Below the pieces are notes generated by a model. That model did no database searches. It was not told where the DNA came from and worked only from the letters and a program-made list of their open reading frames with translations. From contig CANLVH010000006.1 in NCBI GenBank assembly GCA_947494545.1, forward strand, positions 149,636 to 213,635: a DNA stretch of 64,000 nucleotides, read 5' to 3'. Position numbers and translations under genes: made by a program. Origin of the DNA: an uncultured Mesonia sp. GTDB taxonomy: Bacteria; Bacteroidota; Bacteroidia; Flavobacteriales; Flavobacteriaceae. Of this stretch, positions 36,742-47,270 are shown piece by piece. Position 1 is the stretch's first letter. Each line of letters begins with the position of its first letter.

Positions 36742-38955
36742 ATGATATTGACCGAAGAGCAAATAGAAAAAGAGAACAAGCGCATTACCAAGCAATACAA
36801 AGAATTGTTGCGCATAAGCTATCGTACGCTAACAGACGAAGATAAAGCGCTAATACGCCAAGCTTTTGAAATTGCTGTAGACGCGCATAAAGATCAGCGT
36901 AGAAAATCTGGTGAGGCCTATATTTTTCATCCCATTGCAGTGGCTAAAATTGTAGCTTCGGAAATTGGCTTGGACGCCACCTCTATTGCCGCCGCTCTTT
37001 TGCACGATGTGGTAGAAGATACAGAATATACTTTAGATGATATTGAGCAAATGTTTGGCAAAGTGGTTGCCAAAATTGTAGACGGACTTACAAAAATAAG
37101 TCATCTTAAACCAGAACGAGACGTTTCTTTACAGGCAGAAAATTTCCGTAAAATGCTACTTACTTTAAATGATGATATTAGGGTTATCATTATAAAAATA
37201 GCAGACCGTTTGCACAATATGCAAACAATGGAAGCTATGCGGGCAGATAAGCAAGTAAAAATTGCTTCGGAAACCTTGTACATTTATGCGCCGCTTGCAC
37301 ATCGTATTGGTTTGTATAACATTAAAACAGAACTAGAAGATTTAAGTTTAAAATATACAGAGCCGGAGGTTTACCAAGATATTCTTATTAAAATGAAGGA
37401 AAGTAAGGAAGAGCAAGATGAATACATCAATGCTTTTTCTAAAATAATTTCCAATTCTCTAGATAAAGAAAATTTAACCTATGAAATAAAAGGCAGACCA
37501 AAATCTATTTTTAGCATTCGTAAAAAGATTCTAAAACAAAATATTTCTTTTGATGAAATTTACGACAAATTCGCTATTAGAATAATTTACGACAGCACTC
37601 CGGAAGACGAAAAGTTTTTAGCCTGGAAAATTTACTCTATTGTAACAGATCATTTTAGGCCCAACCCTACCCGTTTACGCGATTGGATTAGCTCACCAAA
37701 ATCTACCGGTTATGAAGCTTTGCATATTACGGTTATGGGACCGCAAGGCAGATGGGTAGAAGTGCAAATAAGAAGTAAGCGCATGAACGAAATTGCCGAA
37801 AAAGGCTACGCAGCGCATTACAAATACAAACACGGCGAGAAACAACAAGACGAAAACTTAGACCAATGGCTTAATAAATTACAAGATGCTTTAGAAAATA
37901 ACGAGGTTAATGCCGTAGATTTTGTAAAACAGTTTAAATTGAATTTATATGCCAAAGAAATTTTTGTTTTTACTCCCGAAGGCGATCTAAAATCTCTGCC
38001 AAAAGGCGCTAAACCTTTAGATTTTGCTTTTAGCATTCATACAGATGTGGGTTTAACTACAAGAGGTGCTCGAGTAAACAACAAATTGGTGCCGCTTAGT
38101 CACCAATTAAAAAGCGGCGACCAAGTAGAAATAATTACTTCTAAAAATGCCAAACCCACGCAAAACTGGTTAGAACATGCAACTACGGCAAGAGCGCGTT
38201 CTAAAATAAAATCTTCTTTAAAAGAAGAGAAAAAAGCCATTGCCTTAGACGGAAAAGAGCTTTTAAAAAGAAAATTACGAGCCCAAAAAATTCCGTTTAA
38301 CGATAAAACTACGCGAGAATTGGTTAAATTTTTTAAGCTTAAAACCAGTTTAGATTTATTTTACCGCGTTGGTATTGGCACTATAGATAATGCCGGGTTA
38401 AAAGAATATGCTGCTTCTAGAAGCAATGCTTTGGTTTCGTTTTTTAAGAATAAAATTAAGAAAGCACCAGCAAAAGAAGAAATTGAAAAAGACGAGATAA
38501 CCAGTAATTACGATCAGTTGGTGTTTGGTAAAGACAACCAAAAACTAGAATACCAATTGGCCAATTGCTGCAACCCAATTCCCGGCGATGATGTTTTTGG
38601 ATTTGTTACGGTAAACGACGGTATAAAAGTGCATAAAAAAGACTGCCCCAACGCCATTCAATTACAAAGTAATTATGCTTATCGTATAATGACGGCTAAA
38701 TGGATAGATTCTTCTCAACAAGAATTTAGGGCTGTTATTAAGTTAATTGGTTTAGATAATTTAGGTTTGGTAAGTCAGATAACCAAAGAAATCTCTAACA
38801 ACTTAAATGTAGATATGCGTAATATTTCTTTTGAGAGTAATGAGAGTGTTTTTGAAGGAAAAATTACCGTTATTGTAAAAAACAAAACCATTCTTAAAAA
38901 ATTAATGGAAAGGCTTAAAAAAATACCGGGAATAGATAAAATAACCCGTGAATAA
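36742..38955 (+). CDS. RelA/SpoT (p)ppGpp synthetase/hydrolase
   Basis: The stringent-response enzyme that makes and degrades (p)ppGpp. The 737-residue protein has an HD hydrolase domain (His63 in IFHPIAVA, His88-Asp89 in LLHDVVEDT), a synthetase domain with [18 protein letters not shown] and [20 protein letters not shown], a TGS domain near residue 390 and a C-terminal ACT domain. Both catalytic halves look complete, so it should be a bifunctional Rel rather than a monofunctional RelA. It is followed 23 bp later by a Fur gene and then by purA. Confidence 0.95.
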   Translation: MILTEEQIEKENKRITKQYKELLRISYRTLTDEDKALIRQAFEIAVDAHKDQRRKSGEAYIFHPIAVAKIVASEIGLDATSIAAALLHDVVEDTEYTLDDIEQMFGKVVAKIVDGLTKISHLKPERDVSLQAENFRKMLLTLNDDIRVIIIKIADRLHNMQTMEAMRADKQVKIASETLYIYAPLAHRIGLYNIKTELEDLSLKYTEPEVYQDILIKMKESKEEQDEYINAFSKIISNSLDKENLTYEIKGRPKSIFSIRKKILKQNISFDEIYDKFAIRIIYDSTPEDEKFLAWKIYSIVTDHFRPNPTRLRDWISSPKSTGYEALHITVMGPQGRWVEVQIRSKRMNEIAEKGYAAHYKYKHGEKQQDENLDQWLNKLQDALENNEVNAVDFVKQFKLNLYAKEIFVFTPEGDLKSLPKGAKPLDFAFSIHTDVGLTTRGARVNNKLVPLSHQLKSGDQVEIITSKNAKPTQNWLEHATTARARSKIKSSLKEEKKAIALDGKELLKRKLRAQKIPFNDKTTRELVKFFKLKTSLDLFYRVGIGTIDNAGLKEYAASRSNALVSFFKNKIKKAPAKEEIEKDEITSNYDQLVFGKDNQKLEYQLANCCNPIPGDDVFGFVTVNDGIKVHKKDCPNAIQLQSNYAYRIMTAKWIDSSQQEFRAVIKLIGLDNLGLVSQITKEISNNLNVDMRNISFESNESVFEGKITVIVKNKTILKKLMERLKKIPGIDKITRE

Positions 38956-38978
38956 AGCCTAAATTTGCAAACAGAATT

Positions 38979-39434
38979 ATGGAAGATACAGAAAAGCACA
39001 AGAATGACCAGGCTGTAGTTAAAAATGTGTTTACCAAGTTTTTAGAAGAAAAAAAACACCGTAAAACACCTGAACGTTACGCCATTTTACAAGAGATTTA
39101 CGATAGTAATGAGCACTTCGATATAGAATCGTTGTACATTACTATGAAAAACAAAAATTATCGCGTAAGCCGGGCTACTTTATACAACACCATAGAATTG
39201 CTTTTAGACTGTGGTTTGGTACGCAAACATCAATTTGGCAAAAACCAAGCGCAATATGAAAAGTCTTATTTTGACAGACAGCATGACCACGTAATTCTAA
39301 CCGATACCGGCGAAGTAATAGAATTTTGCGACCCGCGTATTCAATCTATCAAAAAAACTATAGAAGAAGTTTTCGATATAGAAATAACTAACCATTCGTT
39401 GTATTTCTACGGAAACAAAAAAACCTCCAAATAA
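38979..39434 (+). CDS. fur: Fur family metal-responsive transcriptional regulator
   Basis: A 151-residue regulator with a winged-helix domain ([32 protein letters not shown]) and the metal-binding segment [18 protein letters not shown]. It lacks the pair of CxxC structural-zinc motifs often found in Fur, so it may be a Fur-like protein of the PerR/Zur group; only a single Cys remains in each half. It is sandwiched between rel and purA with 23 bp and 7 bp gaps, so the three are probably one operon. Confidence 0.85.
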   Translation: MEDTEKHKNDQAVVKNVFTKFLEEKKHRKTPERYAILQEIYDSNEHFDIESLYITMKNKNYRVSRATLYNTIELLLDCGLVRKHQFGKNQAQYEKSYFDRQHDHVILTDTGEVIEFCDPRIQSIKKTIEEVFDIEITNHSLYFYGNKKTSK

Positions 39435-39441
39435 CTTTTTT

Positions 39442-40713
39442 ATGGCTGTAGATTTACTGCTAGGCTTACAATGGGGAGACGAAGGCAAAGGTAAAATTGT
39501 AGACGTCTTAACCTCCAAATACGATATTATTGCCCGTTTTCAAGGCGGCCCCAACGCAGGACACACTTTAGAGTTTGACGGCATTAAGCACGTTTTACAC
39601 ACCATTCCTTCCGGGATTTTTCATAAAAACGCCCTTAACTTGGTGGGAAATGGCGTAGTGATAGATCCGGTAATTTTTCAAAAAGAGCTTAAAAATTTAG
39701 AGAAATTTGAGTTAGATTATGTGTCTAAACTCTTATTATCTAAAAAAGCGCATATAATATTACCCACCCACAGATTGTTAGATGCGGCTTCAGAAACCTC
39801 AAAAGGAAAAGCTAAAATAGGCTCTACTTTAAAAGGTATTGGTCCTACTTATATGGATAAAACCGGAAGAAACGGTTTACGCTTAGGCGATTTAGAAATG
39901 CCGGACTGGAAAGAAAAGTACCGCAATCTTGCCAACAAGCACGAATCTATGATTGCCTTTTACGATGTAGACATTCAGTACAACTTAGAAGAGTTGGAAA
40001 CTGAGTTTTTTGAAGCAATCAAATCGCTTAAAAAGTTACGTTTTATAGATTCTGAAGCTTATTTGCAACAAGCCCAAGCAGAGCAAAAAACAATTTTGGC
40101 AGAAGGCGCACAAGGCTCTTTGTTAGATATAGATTTTGGCACCTATCCCTTTGTAACTTCCAGCAATACAACCGCTGCCGGTGCTTGTACCGGTTTGGGC
40201 GTTGCTCCCAACCAGATAAATGAAGTTTACGGAATTTTTAAAGCTTATACCACACGAGTTGGTAGCGGCCCTTTTCCTACAGAATTATTTGACAAAACAG
40301 GTCAAAAAATGGCTAAAATAGGTAACGAGTTTGGCGCTACAACAGGAAGAGCAAGACGTTGTGGTTGGTTAGATTTGGTAGCCTTAAAATATGCGGTGCA
40401 AGTAAACGGCGTTACGCAACTTATGATGATGAAAGCCGACGTATTAAGCGGGTTTAAAACCTTAAAAATATGCACGGCTTACAAATATAAAGGCGAAGAA
40501 ATAACCCATTTCCCGTATAACGTAGATGAAAAATATGTAGAACCAATTTATACAGAAATGCAAGGTTGGGACGAAGATTTAATGCAAATGACAGATAAAA
40601 AAGATTTTCCTGAAAATCTAAATAAATACATAGATTTCATAGAAAAAGAATTGGCTACACCCATAAAAATTGTTTCGGTGGGGCCAGATAGAACGCAAAC
40701 CATCGAGCGTTAA
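39442..40713 (+). CDS. purA: Adenylosuccinate synthetase
   Basis: Converts IMP, aspartate and GTP to adenylosuccinate in AMP synthesis. The 423 residues match the family. GLQWGDEGKGK at 8-18 carries catalytic Asp13, NAGHT holds His41, and TRVGSGPFPTEL and GRARRCGWLD are typical. Its place 7 bp after fur and after a rel gene is notable because (p)ppGpp inhibits this enzyme in other bacteria. A terminator follows at 40753. Confidence 0.96.
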   Translation: MAVDLLLGLQWGDEGKGKIVDVLTSKYDIIARFQGGPNAGHTLEFDGIKHVLHTIPSGIFHKNALNLVGNGVVIDPVIFQKELKNLEKFELDYVSKLLLSKKAHIILPTHRLLDAASETSKGKAKIGSTLKGIGPTYMDKTGRNGLRLGDLEMPDWKEKYRNLANKHESMIAFYDVDIQYNLEELETEFFEAIKSLKKLRFIDSEAYLQQAQAEQKTILAEGAQGSLLDIDFGTYPFVTSSNTTAAGACTGLGVAPNQINEVYGIFKAYTTRVGSGPFPTELFDKTGQKMAKIGNEFGATTGRARRCGWLDLVALKYAVQVNGVTQLMMMKADVLSGFKTLKICTAYKYKGEEITHFPYNVDEKYVEPIYTEMQGWDEDLMQMTDKKDFPENLNKYIDFIEKELATPIKIVSVGPDRTQTIER

Positions 40714-40752
40714 TAAAAAGACCAAAAGTTATTGGCTTGTTTGGTTAAAAAT

Positions 40753-40787
40753 AAAAACGCTTCAGTTCAAATTGGAGCGTTTTTTGA
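40753..40787 (+). terminator. Rho-independent terminator after purA
   Basis: AAAAACGCT (40753-40761) pairs with AGCGTTTTT (40776-40784), followed by T-rich sequence, between purA and the OstA-like gene. Confidence 0.8.
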
Positions 40788-40834
40788 TTATAAGTCAATA
40801 TTTTAGTTTCATTACAAATTACAACATATCCAGC

Positions 40835-42586
40835 TTGAAGAAATTATTATTTTATATAAGTATTGTAATTTTTAGCCTTTCGGCGGAAGCCTATGCGCAA
40901 AAAACAACTCCTATAGATTACCAAAGTGAGCGTATTATAACCGATGAAGAAAAATTTCCGGGAGCGCTTATTTTTTTAAAAACAGGCAACGAGCAGGTTT
41001 ACTTTGTACACGAAGGTATAGAAACGTGGTGCGATCAAGCAATTGCTTACCAAGAAGATAATTTTGTAAAAGCTTTTGGTAATGTAAAAATGGTACAAGG
41101 AGATACCATAAATTTGCAATGTAAATATGCAGAATATAACGGCAATACACAATTTGCTTTTGCTAGTAACAATGTAAAATTAAAAACCCCGTCTAACACC
41201 TTAACTTCCGATACACTTTTTTTTGATCGTATAAAACAAGAGGCTTTTTACAGAAGCGGCGGTACTGTAAAAGATTCGGCAAGTACTATAACCAGCCGAA
41301 TTGGTCGTTATTTTATGGAAAAAGAAAAGTTCTCTTTTGTAAAAAACGTAGTGGTAAACAATCCGGAATACATTATAAATTCTAATCAGTTAGATTTTTA
41401 TTCAGAAAGCGGTCACGCCTATTTATACGGCCCATCTACCATTACCGGTAAAGAAACAGAAGTTTATTGTGAGCGCGGTTTTTACGACACCCGAAACGAT
41501 AAAGGGTATTTTGTTAAGAATTCAACCGTATATTACGATAACCGTAAACTAGAAGGCGATAGTATTTATTTTGATCAGGTCAAAAGTTTTGCTTCGGCTA
41601 CCAATAATATCCGGGTAACCGATACTGCCAACCAATCTGTAATTAAAGGCCATTATGCCGAAGTTTTTAGAGCCAAAGACTCGGTTTTTATTACAAAACG
41701 TGCTTTGGCCAGTATGAAGCAAGAACAAGATTCTATACATATTCATAGCGATACGCTTATGATTACCGGCAAACCCCAAAACAGAATAATAAGAGGGTTT
41801 AGAGATACGCGTATTTTTAAAAGCACAATGAGCGGAAAATGCGACTCTATACATATTGATGAAAAAACGGGACTGACCCAAATGATTGGCAAACCGGTAG
41901 TTTGGTCTGGTAACAACCAAATGAGTGGCGACACCATTCATTTACTCAACAATCCGAAAACAGATAAATTAGACTCGCTAAAAGTATTTTATAATGCTTT
42001 TATGATTCAAAAAGATAGTATAAAAGGTTATAATCAAGTAAAAGGACAAGAAATGTACGGACTTTTCGAGAATAACGAGCTCTACGAAGCCAATTTCATA
42101 AAAAACACCGAAACGATTTACTATTCTAGAGACGAAGACCAGACATTAATGGGAATAGATAAAATGTTTGCATCTTCCATAAAGATATTATTTGAAAACC
42201 GTGAAGTGACTGATATTTTTTACTACAAAAAACCGGAAGGCACGATGTATCTGCCAGAAAATTTCCCCGAGAATGCCCGCAAACTAAGAGGATTTAATTG
42301 GCGTGGCGATGAAAGGTTACTACAAAAAAGCGACTTATTTGCAGGAGAGCCGGAAATAAACCTTCCTAAAATTAAAGGTATCCCGCTACCCCAAGAAGAA
42401 AAAGGATTTTTTGATGAACGCAAAAAAGAAGGTGAAGAAAATAGCCTACATAAAACTTCTAGGTTAACCCCAGAAATATTATCAGACCATAATGGCGATA
42501 CGTTAAGTCCTTTGAAGCTTAAAAATATTCACGATCCGTTAAAAATGCCGCTTTTAAAGAAAGTAGAAAAAGAAGAAGATAATTGA
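40835..42586 (+). CDS. OstA/LptA-like periplasmic protein
   Basis: The family is linked to lipopolysaccharide transport or organic-solvent tolerance. No ATG is available near the right place; a TTG at 40835 gives LKKLLFYISIVIFSLSAEAYA, a clear signal peptide, and puts the start just after the purA terminator. The 583-residue product has long runs of alternating strands (VQGDTINLQCKYAEYN, STVYYDNRKLEGDS) that resemble an OstA-N beta-jelly roll or bridge. The C-terminus is charged and proline-rich. The aminotransferase gene overlaps its stop. Confidence 0.8.
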   Translation: MKKLLFYISIVIFSLSAEAYAQKTTPIDYQSERIITDEEKFPGALIFLKTGNEQVYFVHEGIETWCDQAIAYQEDNFVKAFGNVKMVQGDTINLQCKYAEYNGNTQFAFASNNVKLKTPSNTLTSDTLFFDRIKQEAFYRSGGTVKDSASTITSRIGRYFMEKEKFSFVKNVVVNNPEYIINSNQLDFYSESGHAYLYGPSTITGKETEVYCERGFYDTRNDKGYFVKNSTVYYDNRKLEGDSIYFDQVKSFASATNNIRVTDTANQSVIKGHYAEVFRAKDSVFITKRALASMKQEQDSIHIHSDTLMITGKPQNRIIRGFRDTRIFKSTMSGKCDSIHIDEKTGLTQMIGKPVVWSGNNQMSGDTIHLLNNPKTDKLDSLKVFYNAFMIQKDSIKGYNQVKGQEMYGLFENNELYEANFIKNTETIYYSRDEDQTLMGIDKMFASSIKILFENREVTDIFYYKKPEGTMYLPENFPENARKLRGFNWRGDERLLQKSDLFAGEPEINLPKIKGIPLPQEEKGFFDERKKEGEENSLHKTSRLTPEILSDHNGDTLSPLKLKNIHDPLKMPLLKKVEKEEDN

Positions 42587-43779
42587 AAGAGAATTTTATA
42601 AAATACCAAGCCCAAACCACTCCCCACCCATTAGGTTTAGAAATTAAAAACGCCAAAGGCAGCTATATTTATTCGGTACAAGATAAGGCTTATTTAGATT
42701 TTATAGCAGGCGTTTCTGCGTGCAGTTTGGGGCATTGTCATCCTGCCGTGGTAAAAGCAATTCAAGATCAAGCCGCACAATATTTACACGTAATGGTTTA
42801 CGGAGAATTTGCCCAAGAACCGGCGGTTGCCTACACCCAATTATTGGCAGAATTGTTGCCGGAAATACCAAACGCAAAAACCTATATGGTAAATAGCGGT
42901 ACAGAAGCTATAGAAGGTGCTTTAAAACTGGCAAGACGCGCAACAGGTCGTCAAGAAATTATTGCAGCAAAAAACGCTTATCATGGCAACACGATGGGCT
43001 CGTTAAGTTTGATGGATTATGAAGAACGTCAAGCGCCTTTTAGACCGTTAATTCCTAATATTAATCATATTAGCTTTAATCAATTTACCGATTTAGAAAA
43101 AATCACTAGCAAAACAGCGGCGGTAGTTTTGGAGACTATTCAAGGCGGAGCCGGCTTTATTTTACCGAAAGATAATTATTTAGAAACGGTAAAAAAACGC
43201 TGTCAAGAAGTTGGCGCTTTATTGATTTTAGATGAAATTCAGCCCGGCTTTGGTCGTACGGGAAGTTTATTTGCTTTTCAGCAATACAATTGCGTACCGG
43301 ATATTTTGGTTATAGGCAAAGGAATGGCAGGTGGTATGCCGGCCGGAGCTTTTGTAGCTTCCGCGGAATTAATGGACTTACTTAGCAACAATCCGGCAAT
43401 GGGGCATATTACCACTTTTGGCGGCAATCCGGTAATTGCTGCGGCAGCTTTGGCTACTCTAAAAGAAGTGAATCAAGGCGATTGGATGCAAAAAACCCTA
43501 GAAAAAGAAAAACATTTTAGAGACCAATTACAACATCCTTTAATAAAGGAAATAAGGGGAAAAGGTTTAATGTTAGCCTTAATTTTACCTTCCGAAGAAA
43601 TTACCAACCAACTTATTTTAAAAGCAAAAGAAAAAGGTTTATTGCTTTTTTGGCTGTTATTTGAAAAGAAAGCCGTTCGCATCACGCCACCATTAACCAT
43701 TTCTGAAGAAGAAATTACAAAAGGCTGTGCGATTATCTGTCAGATTTTAACCGAAATACAAAATAATTTAGACTGTTAA
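42583..43779 (+). CDS. Class III PLP-dependent aminotransferase
   Basis: A 398-residue fold-type I aminotransferase of the acetylornithine/4-aminobutyrate group. PLP-contacting YMVNSGTEAIEGALKL and LDEIQPGFGRTG (Asp217) are present, with the Schiff-base lysine Lys246 in LVIGKGMAGGMPAGA. The TTG start at 42583 overlaps the TGA of the OstA-like gene by 4 bp, suggesting translational coupling. The substrate is unclear; acetylornithine, ornithine and beta-alanine enzymes are all close. Confidence 0.88.
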   Translation: MKENFIKYQAQTTPHPLGLEIKNAKGSYIYSVQDKAYLDFIAGVSACSLGHCHPAVVKAIQDQAAQYLHVMVYGEFAQEPAVAYTQLLAELLPEIPNAKTYMVNSGTEAIEGALKLARRATGRQEIIAAKNAYHGNTMGSLSLMDYEERQAPFRPLIPNINHISFNQFTDLEKITSKTAAVVLETIQGGAGFILPKDNYLETVKKRCQEVGALLILDEIQPGFGRTGSLFAFQQYNCVPDILVIGKGMAGGMPAGAFVASAELMDLLSNNPAMGHITTFGGNPVIAAAALATLKEVNQGDWMQKTLEKEKHFRDQLQHPLIKEIRGKGLMLALILPSEEITNQLILKAKEKGLLLFWLLFEKKAVRITPPLTISEEEITKGCAIICQILTEIQNNLDC

Positions 43780-43870
43780 TTAAATTGTTAACAATATTAA
43801 GCGCTAACTTTGGTTTATACCAAGAATAGAGCTTAACTTTAATACTAAAGGAATCCGTAAAAATTCGTCT

Positions 43871-45262
43871 ATGCATTTAAGTCAAAACGAAGAACACCAT
43901 TTTCCGCTTACCAAATTCGAGTCGATGTTAAAAACCAACGATGTATTGTTTTTTGATTCGAATGAATTTGAACTTATTATTTACCATTATCTCGAAAACG
44001 GCAAATTTCCCTTGGCAAAAAAAGCCGTAAGATTAGGCTTAGAGCAACATCCAAATGCTACTAGTTTACAGCTTTTTCAAGTAGAAATTTTAATTTTTGA
44101 AGACAAGCTGGAAGAGGCAGAAAATCTTCTAGATAATTTATACAGCTTAGAACCTTCTAACGAAGAGATTTTTGTGCAAAAAGCCAATATATTTTCTAAG
44201 CGCAATATGCACCGCAAAGCCATAGAAACACTACAAATGGCTTTAGAAATTGCTGCGGAAGAAAACGATATCTATTCGCTTATAGCAATGGAATATATGT
44301 TTTTGGAAGACTACGAAAACGCTAAAAAATATTTTATTAAATGCTTAGCAATAGACGATAACGATTATGCAGCACTTTATAATATAATTTATTGTTTCGA
44401 TTTTTTAAATCAAACCGAAGAAGCTATTGCTTTTTTAGACGATTTGCTCGAGAAAAATCCATATTCTGAGGTTGCTTGGCACGAAGTAGGCAAACAGTAT
44501 TTTGCAAAAAAAGACTATAAACGCGCTCTTAGTGCTTTAGATTTTGCCATTATCTCTGACGATACTTTTATTGGCGCGTATATGGAAAAAGGAAAAGTTT
44601 TAGAACGTCTAAAACGCTTTTCTGAAGCTATAGAAGCCTACCAAATTACTTTGCAATTAGACGATCCTACTGCTTTTGCGTATCTACGGATTGGTAAATG
44701 TTACGAAAAGATAAACCGACCGGATCTTGCGATAGAAAACTTTAAAAAAGCGGTAGACGAAGATCCTTTGTTAGACAAAGCTTGGGTAGCTATAACCGAT
44801 TTCCATTTTAAACGCTCTGAATTTAAAAAAGCTTTGTTTTACATTAATAAAGCAATAGACATTGACAATAATAATGTTTTGTATTGGAAACGTTTTGCCA
44901 AAATAAACCACCAATTAAGCCATCTTAAAGCAGCAGAAAAAGGTTTTCAAAGAAGTTTAGATTTAGGCAATTTTGAGTTAGAAACTTGGGTAACCCTTTG
45001 CGATGTACTTATAAACCTAGACAAGGTAGAAACCGGCATTAGCGTATTGTTGCAAGCGCTTTCCTTTTATCCAAACACTGCAGAAATAGAATATCGTTTG
45101 GCAGGTTTGTATTTTAAAAATAACCAAGGTACCAAAGGTTATCAACATTTAAGTACTGCTTTAAATTTAGATGCAGAATATGTTATTATTATAGAAGAGC
45201 TTTTTCCTGAAATTTTTAAACGCCCCAGCATACAAAAAATCATCGCAGCATATTCCGATTAA
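43871..45262 (+). CDS. Tetratricopeptide repeat protein
   Basis: A 463-residue protein made mostly of TPR-type helical hairpins. Repeats such as AEENDIYSLIAMEYMF, AALYNIIYCFDFLNQTEEAI, YLRIGKCYEKINRPDLAIENF and ETWVTLCDVLINLDKVETGI recur with about 34-residue spacing. There is no signal peptide or membrane segment, so it is probably cytoplasmic and acts as a scaffold. It lies between the aminotransferase and DUF368 genes on the same strand, with gaps of 91 and 75 bp. Confidence 0.85.
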   Translation: MHLSQNEEHHFPLTKFESMLKTNDVLFFDSNEFELIIYHYLENGKFPLAKKAVRLGLEQHPNATSLQLFQVEILIFEDKLEEAENLLDNLYSLEPSNEEIFVQKANIFSKRNMHRKAIETLQMALEIAAEENDIYSLIAMEYMFLEDYENAKKYFIKCLAIDDNDYAALYNIIYCFDFLNQTEEAIAFLDDLLEKNPYSEVAWHEVGKQYFAKKDYKRALSALDFAIISDDTFIGAYMEKGKVLERLKRFSEAIEAYQITLQLDDPTAFAYLRIGKCYEKINRPDLAIENFKKAVDEDPLLDKAWVAITDFHFKRSEFKKALFYINKAIDIDNNNVLYWKRFAKINHQLSHLKAAEKGFQRSLDLGNFELETWVTLCDVLINLDKVETGISVLLQALSFYPNTAEIEYRLAGLYFKNNQGTKGYQHLSTALNLDAEYVIIIEELFPEIFKRPSIQKIIAAYSD

Positions 45263-45337
45263 TTTTATGCTTATGTTTGCAAACTATCGGCGCATAAAAA
45301 CTAAAATGCTTACTTTTATGCGCTTTTAAATTCTGCG

Positions 45338-46279
45338 ATGCGACGTTTTAAAAACCACATAGTTTTAGTATTAAAAGGAATGGCAATGGGCGCTGCCGAT
45401 ACCGTGCCGGGAGTTTCAGGAGGAACAATTGCGTTTATTTCAGGAATTTACGAAGAGCTAATTACCACTATTGGCAATGTAAACCCTTCTTTACTTACCG
45501 AATGGAAAAAGAATGGTTTTGCAAGCTTTTGGCAAAAACTGAATGGTAGTTTTATTCTCTCCATACTTATAGGCATTTTAATAAGTGTTTTTAGTTTTAT
45601 GCGCTTAGCCAACTATTTGTTAGAAAATCACCCCGTTTTAATTTGGTCCTTCTTTTTTGGTTTGGTTTTAGCCAGTATTTTATTTGTTGCCAAACAAATA
45701 ACCAGATGGCGTTTAGCAACTATTCTTGCAGTAATAGTGGGCGCAGCCGTGGCATTTTTTGTTACTACTTTGCCAGTTGCAGCTTCTAGCGACAGTTATT
45801 TCTATCTATTTATTGCGGGAGCAATTGCCGTTTGCGCTATGATTTTACCCGGTATAAGTGGCGCATTTATCTTAGTACTTTTAGGCGCTTACGAAACGAT
45901 TACCAAAGCCGTACACGATTTCGATTTTAAGAAAATTATTGTGGTGGGGCTTGGCGCTATTGTAGGCTTACTTAGCTTCTCTAAAGTATTAAAATGGTTG
46001 TTTGCGCATTATAAAAACATCACTTTAGCTGTTCTTACCGGTTTTATTGCAGGTTCTTTAAATAAAATATGGCCGTGGAAGCATGTGCTGGAAACTAAAA
46101 CTTTTGGCGATAAAGTAAAAATAATTGACGAAGAATCTGTTTTACCTTGGAATTTTAACCAAGATTCACATTTATTGTTTGCAATATTATTGGCAATTGC
46201 AGGATTTTTACTCATAATAGCCTTAGAGAAAATAGCTGAAAAAAAACCAGATGGCAATGCAGCAGACCCGAACGTTTAA
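45338..46279 (+). CDS. DUF368 membrane transporter, first copy
   Basis: A 313-residue integral membrane protein. It carries the family signatures GAADTVPGVSGGTIAF near the N-terminus and AMILPGISGAFILVLLGAY in the middle, with about eight or nine membrane segments. DUF368 proteins have been shown in other bacteria to recycle undecaprenyl phosphate across the membrane (PopT). The second copy starts 29 bp before this gene ends. The two are clearly tandem paralogues. Confidence 0.9.
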   Translation: MRRFKNHIVLVLKGMAMGAADTVPGVSGGTIAFISGIYEELITTIGNVNPSLLTEWKKNGFASFWQKLNGSFILSILIGILISVFSFMRLANYLLENHPVLIWSFFFGLVLASILFVAKQITRWRLATILAVIVGAAVAFFVTTLPVAASSDSYFYLFIAGAIAVCAMILPGISGAFILVLLGAYETITKAVHDFDFKKIIVVGLGAIVGLLSFSKVLKWLFAHYKNITLAVLTGFIAGSLNKIWPWKHVLETKTFGDKVKIIDEESVLPWNFNQDSHLLFAILLAIAGFLLIIALEKIAEKKPDGNAADPNV

Positions 46280-47267
46280 AGACAAATTACTTTTGGTGCT
46301 AAAAGGCCTTGCTATGGGCGCCGCCAACAAAGTGCCCGGTGTTTCGGGTGGCGTTGTGGCGTTTGTGGTTGGTTTTTATGAAGAGTTTATTTATTCGCTA
46401 CAAAAAATAAATTCCAAAGCATTGTTATTATTGCTCAATGGGCGTTTTAGAAGTTTGTTTACCTATGTAAATGGTAGATTTTTAGGCTTGCTAATGTTAG
46501 GAATGGTAATAAGCTATTTTAGCGTCTCTAAGATGTTAGATTATCTTATCATGCATTTTGAACTCTATGTTTGGGCCACTTTTTTTGGGATGATTATTGG
46601 CTCTATTTACTATATAGGAAAAGATTTTAGATTAAAATCTGCCGTTAACCTACTTTTTATTGCTATAGGAATTGTCGCCGGCGTGGCAATAAGTATGTTA
46701 GAACCGGCCACAGAAAACGACAATTTATGGTTTGTATTTTTCTGCGGAATAGTTGGCGTTTCGGGAATGACGCTTCCGGGACTTTCGGGTTCTTTTATAC
46801 TTATTCTCATTGGCAATTATGTACTCTTAATGGTAGACTCGGTTAACGCCTTATATAATGCCATAACAGCAATTTTACGCTTAGATTTTAGTTTTATGCA
46901 AAATCCTGAGCAAATTAGATTGTTAAAAGTTTTGACTTCTTTTACCTTGGGTTCTGTAGTAGGTTTAGTAACTTTATCACACATTTTAGGATATGTATTA
47001 AAACATTACAAAAACATAACCTACGCCACTATTATAGGTTTTATAACCGGCTCTTTAGGCGTGGTTTGGCCTTGGAAAGAGAAAATTTTTAAAAAAGATA
47101 GCGCCGGTAATTTGCTGCAAGACGCCAACGGCAATCGTATTTTAGACAATTATGATCGTTATATACCGGAGTGGACAGAGCCCAGCACCTGGTTGGCTGT
47201 TTTTTTTATTTTTGCCGGTATTGCCGTGGTAGTTGGTTTGGGACGTTATGAAGATAAAAACACTTAA
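46251..47267 (+). CDS. DUF368 membrane transporter, second copy
   Basis: A 338-residue paralogue of the upstream gene with the same signatures changed slightly: GAANKVPGVSGGVVAF and MTLPGLSGSFILILIGNY. It overlaps the first copy by 29 bp, so translation is likely coupled. An extra charged loop (NLLQDANGNRILDNYDRYIP) before the last membrane segment is absent from copy one. Divergence between the copies suggests two separate roles or a heterodimer. aroE follows 3 bp later. Confidence 0.9.
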   Translation: MAMQQTRTFKDKLLLVLKGLAMGAANKVPGVSGGVVAFVVGFYEEFIYSLQKINSKALLLLLNGRFRSLFTYVNGRFLGLLMLGMVISYFSVSKMLDYLIMHFELYVWATFFGMIIGSIYYIGKDFRLKSAVNLLFIAIGIVAGVAISMLEPATENDNLWFVFFCGIVGVSGMTLPGLSGSFILILIGNYVLLMVDSVNALYNAITAILRLDFSFMQNPEQIRLLKVLTSFTLGSVVGLVTLSHILGYVLKHYKNITYATIIGFITGSLGVVWPWKEKIFKKDSAGNLLQDANGNRILDNYDRYIPEWTEPSTWLAVFFIFAGIAVVVGLGRYEDKNT

Positions 47268-47270
47268 AGT

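Noticed and set aside
41549..41941. A 130-codon minus-strand frame inside the OstA-like gene
   Set aside because: Antisense to a supported gene, with no start context and no motif.
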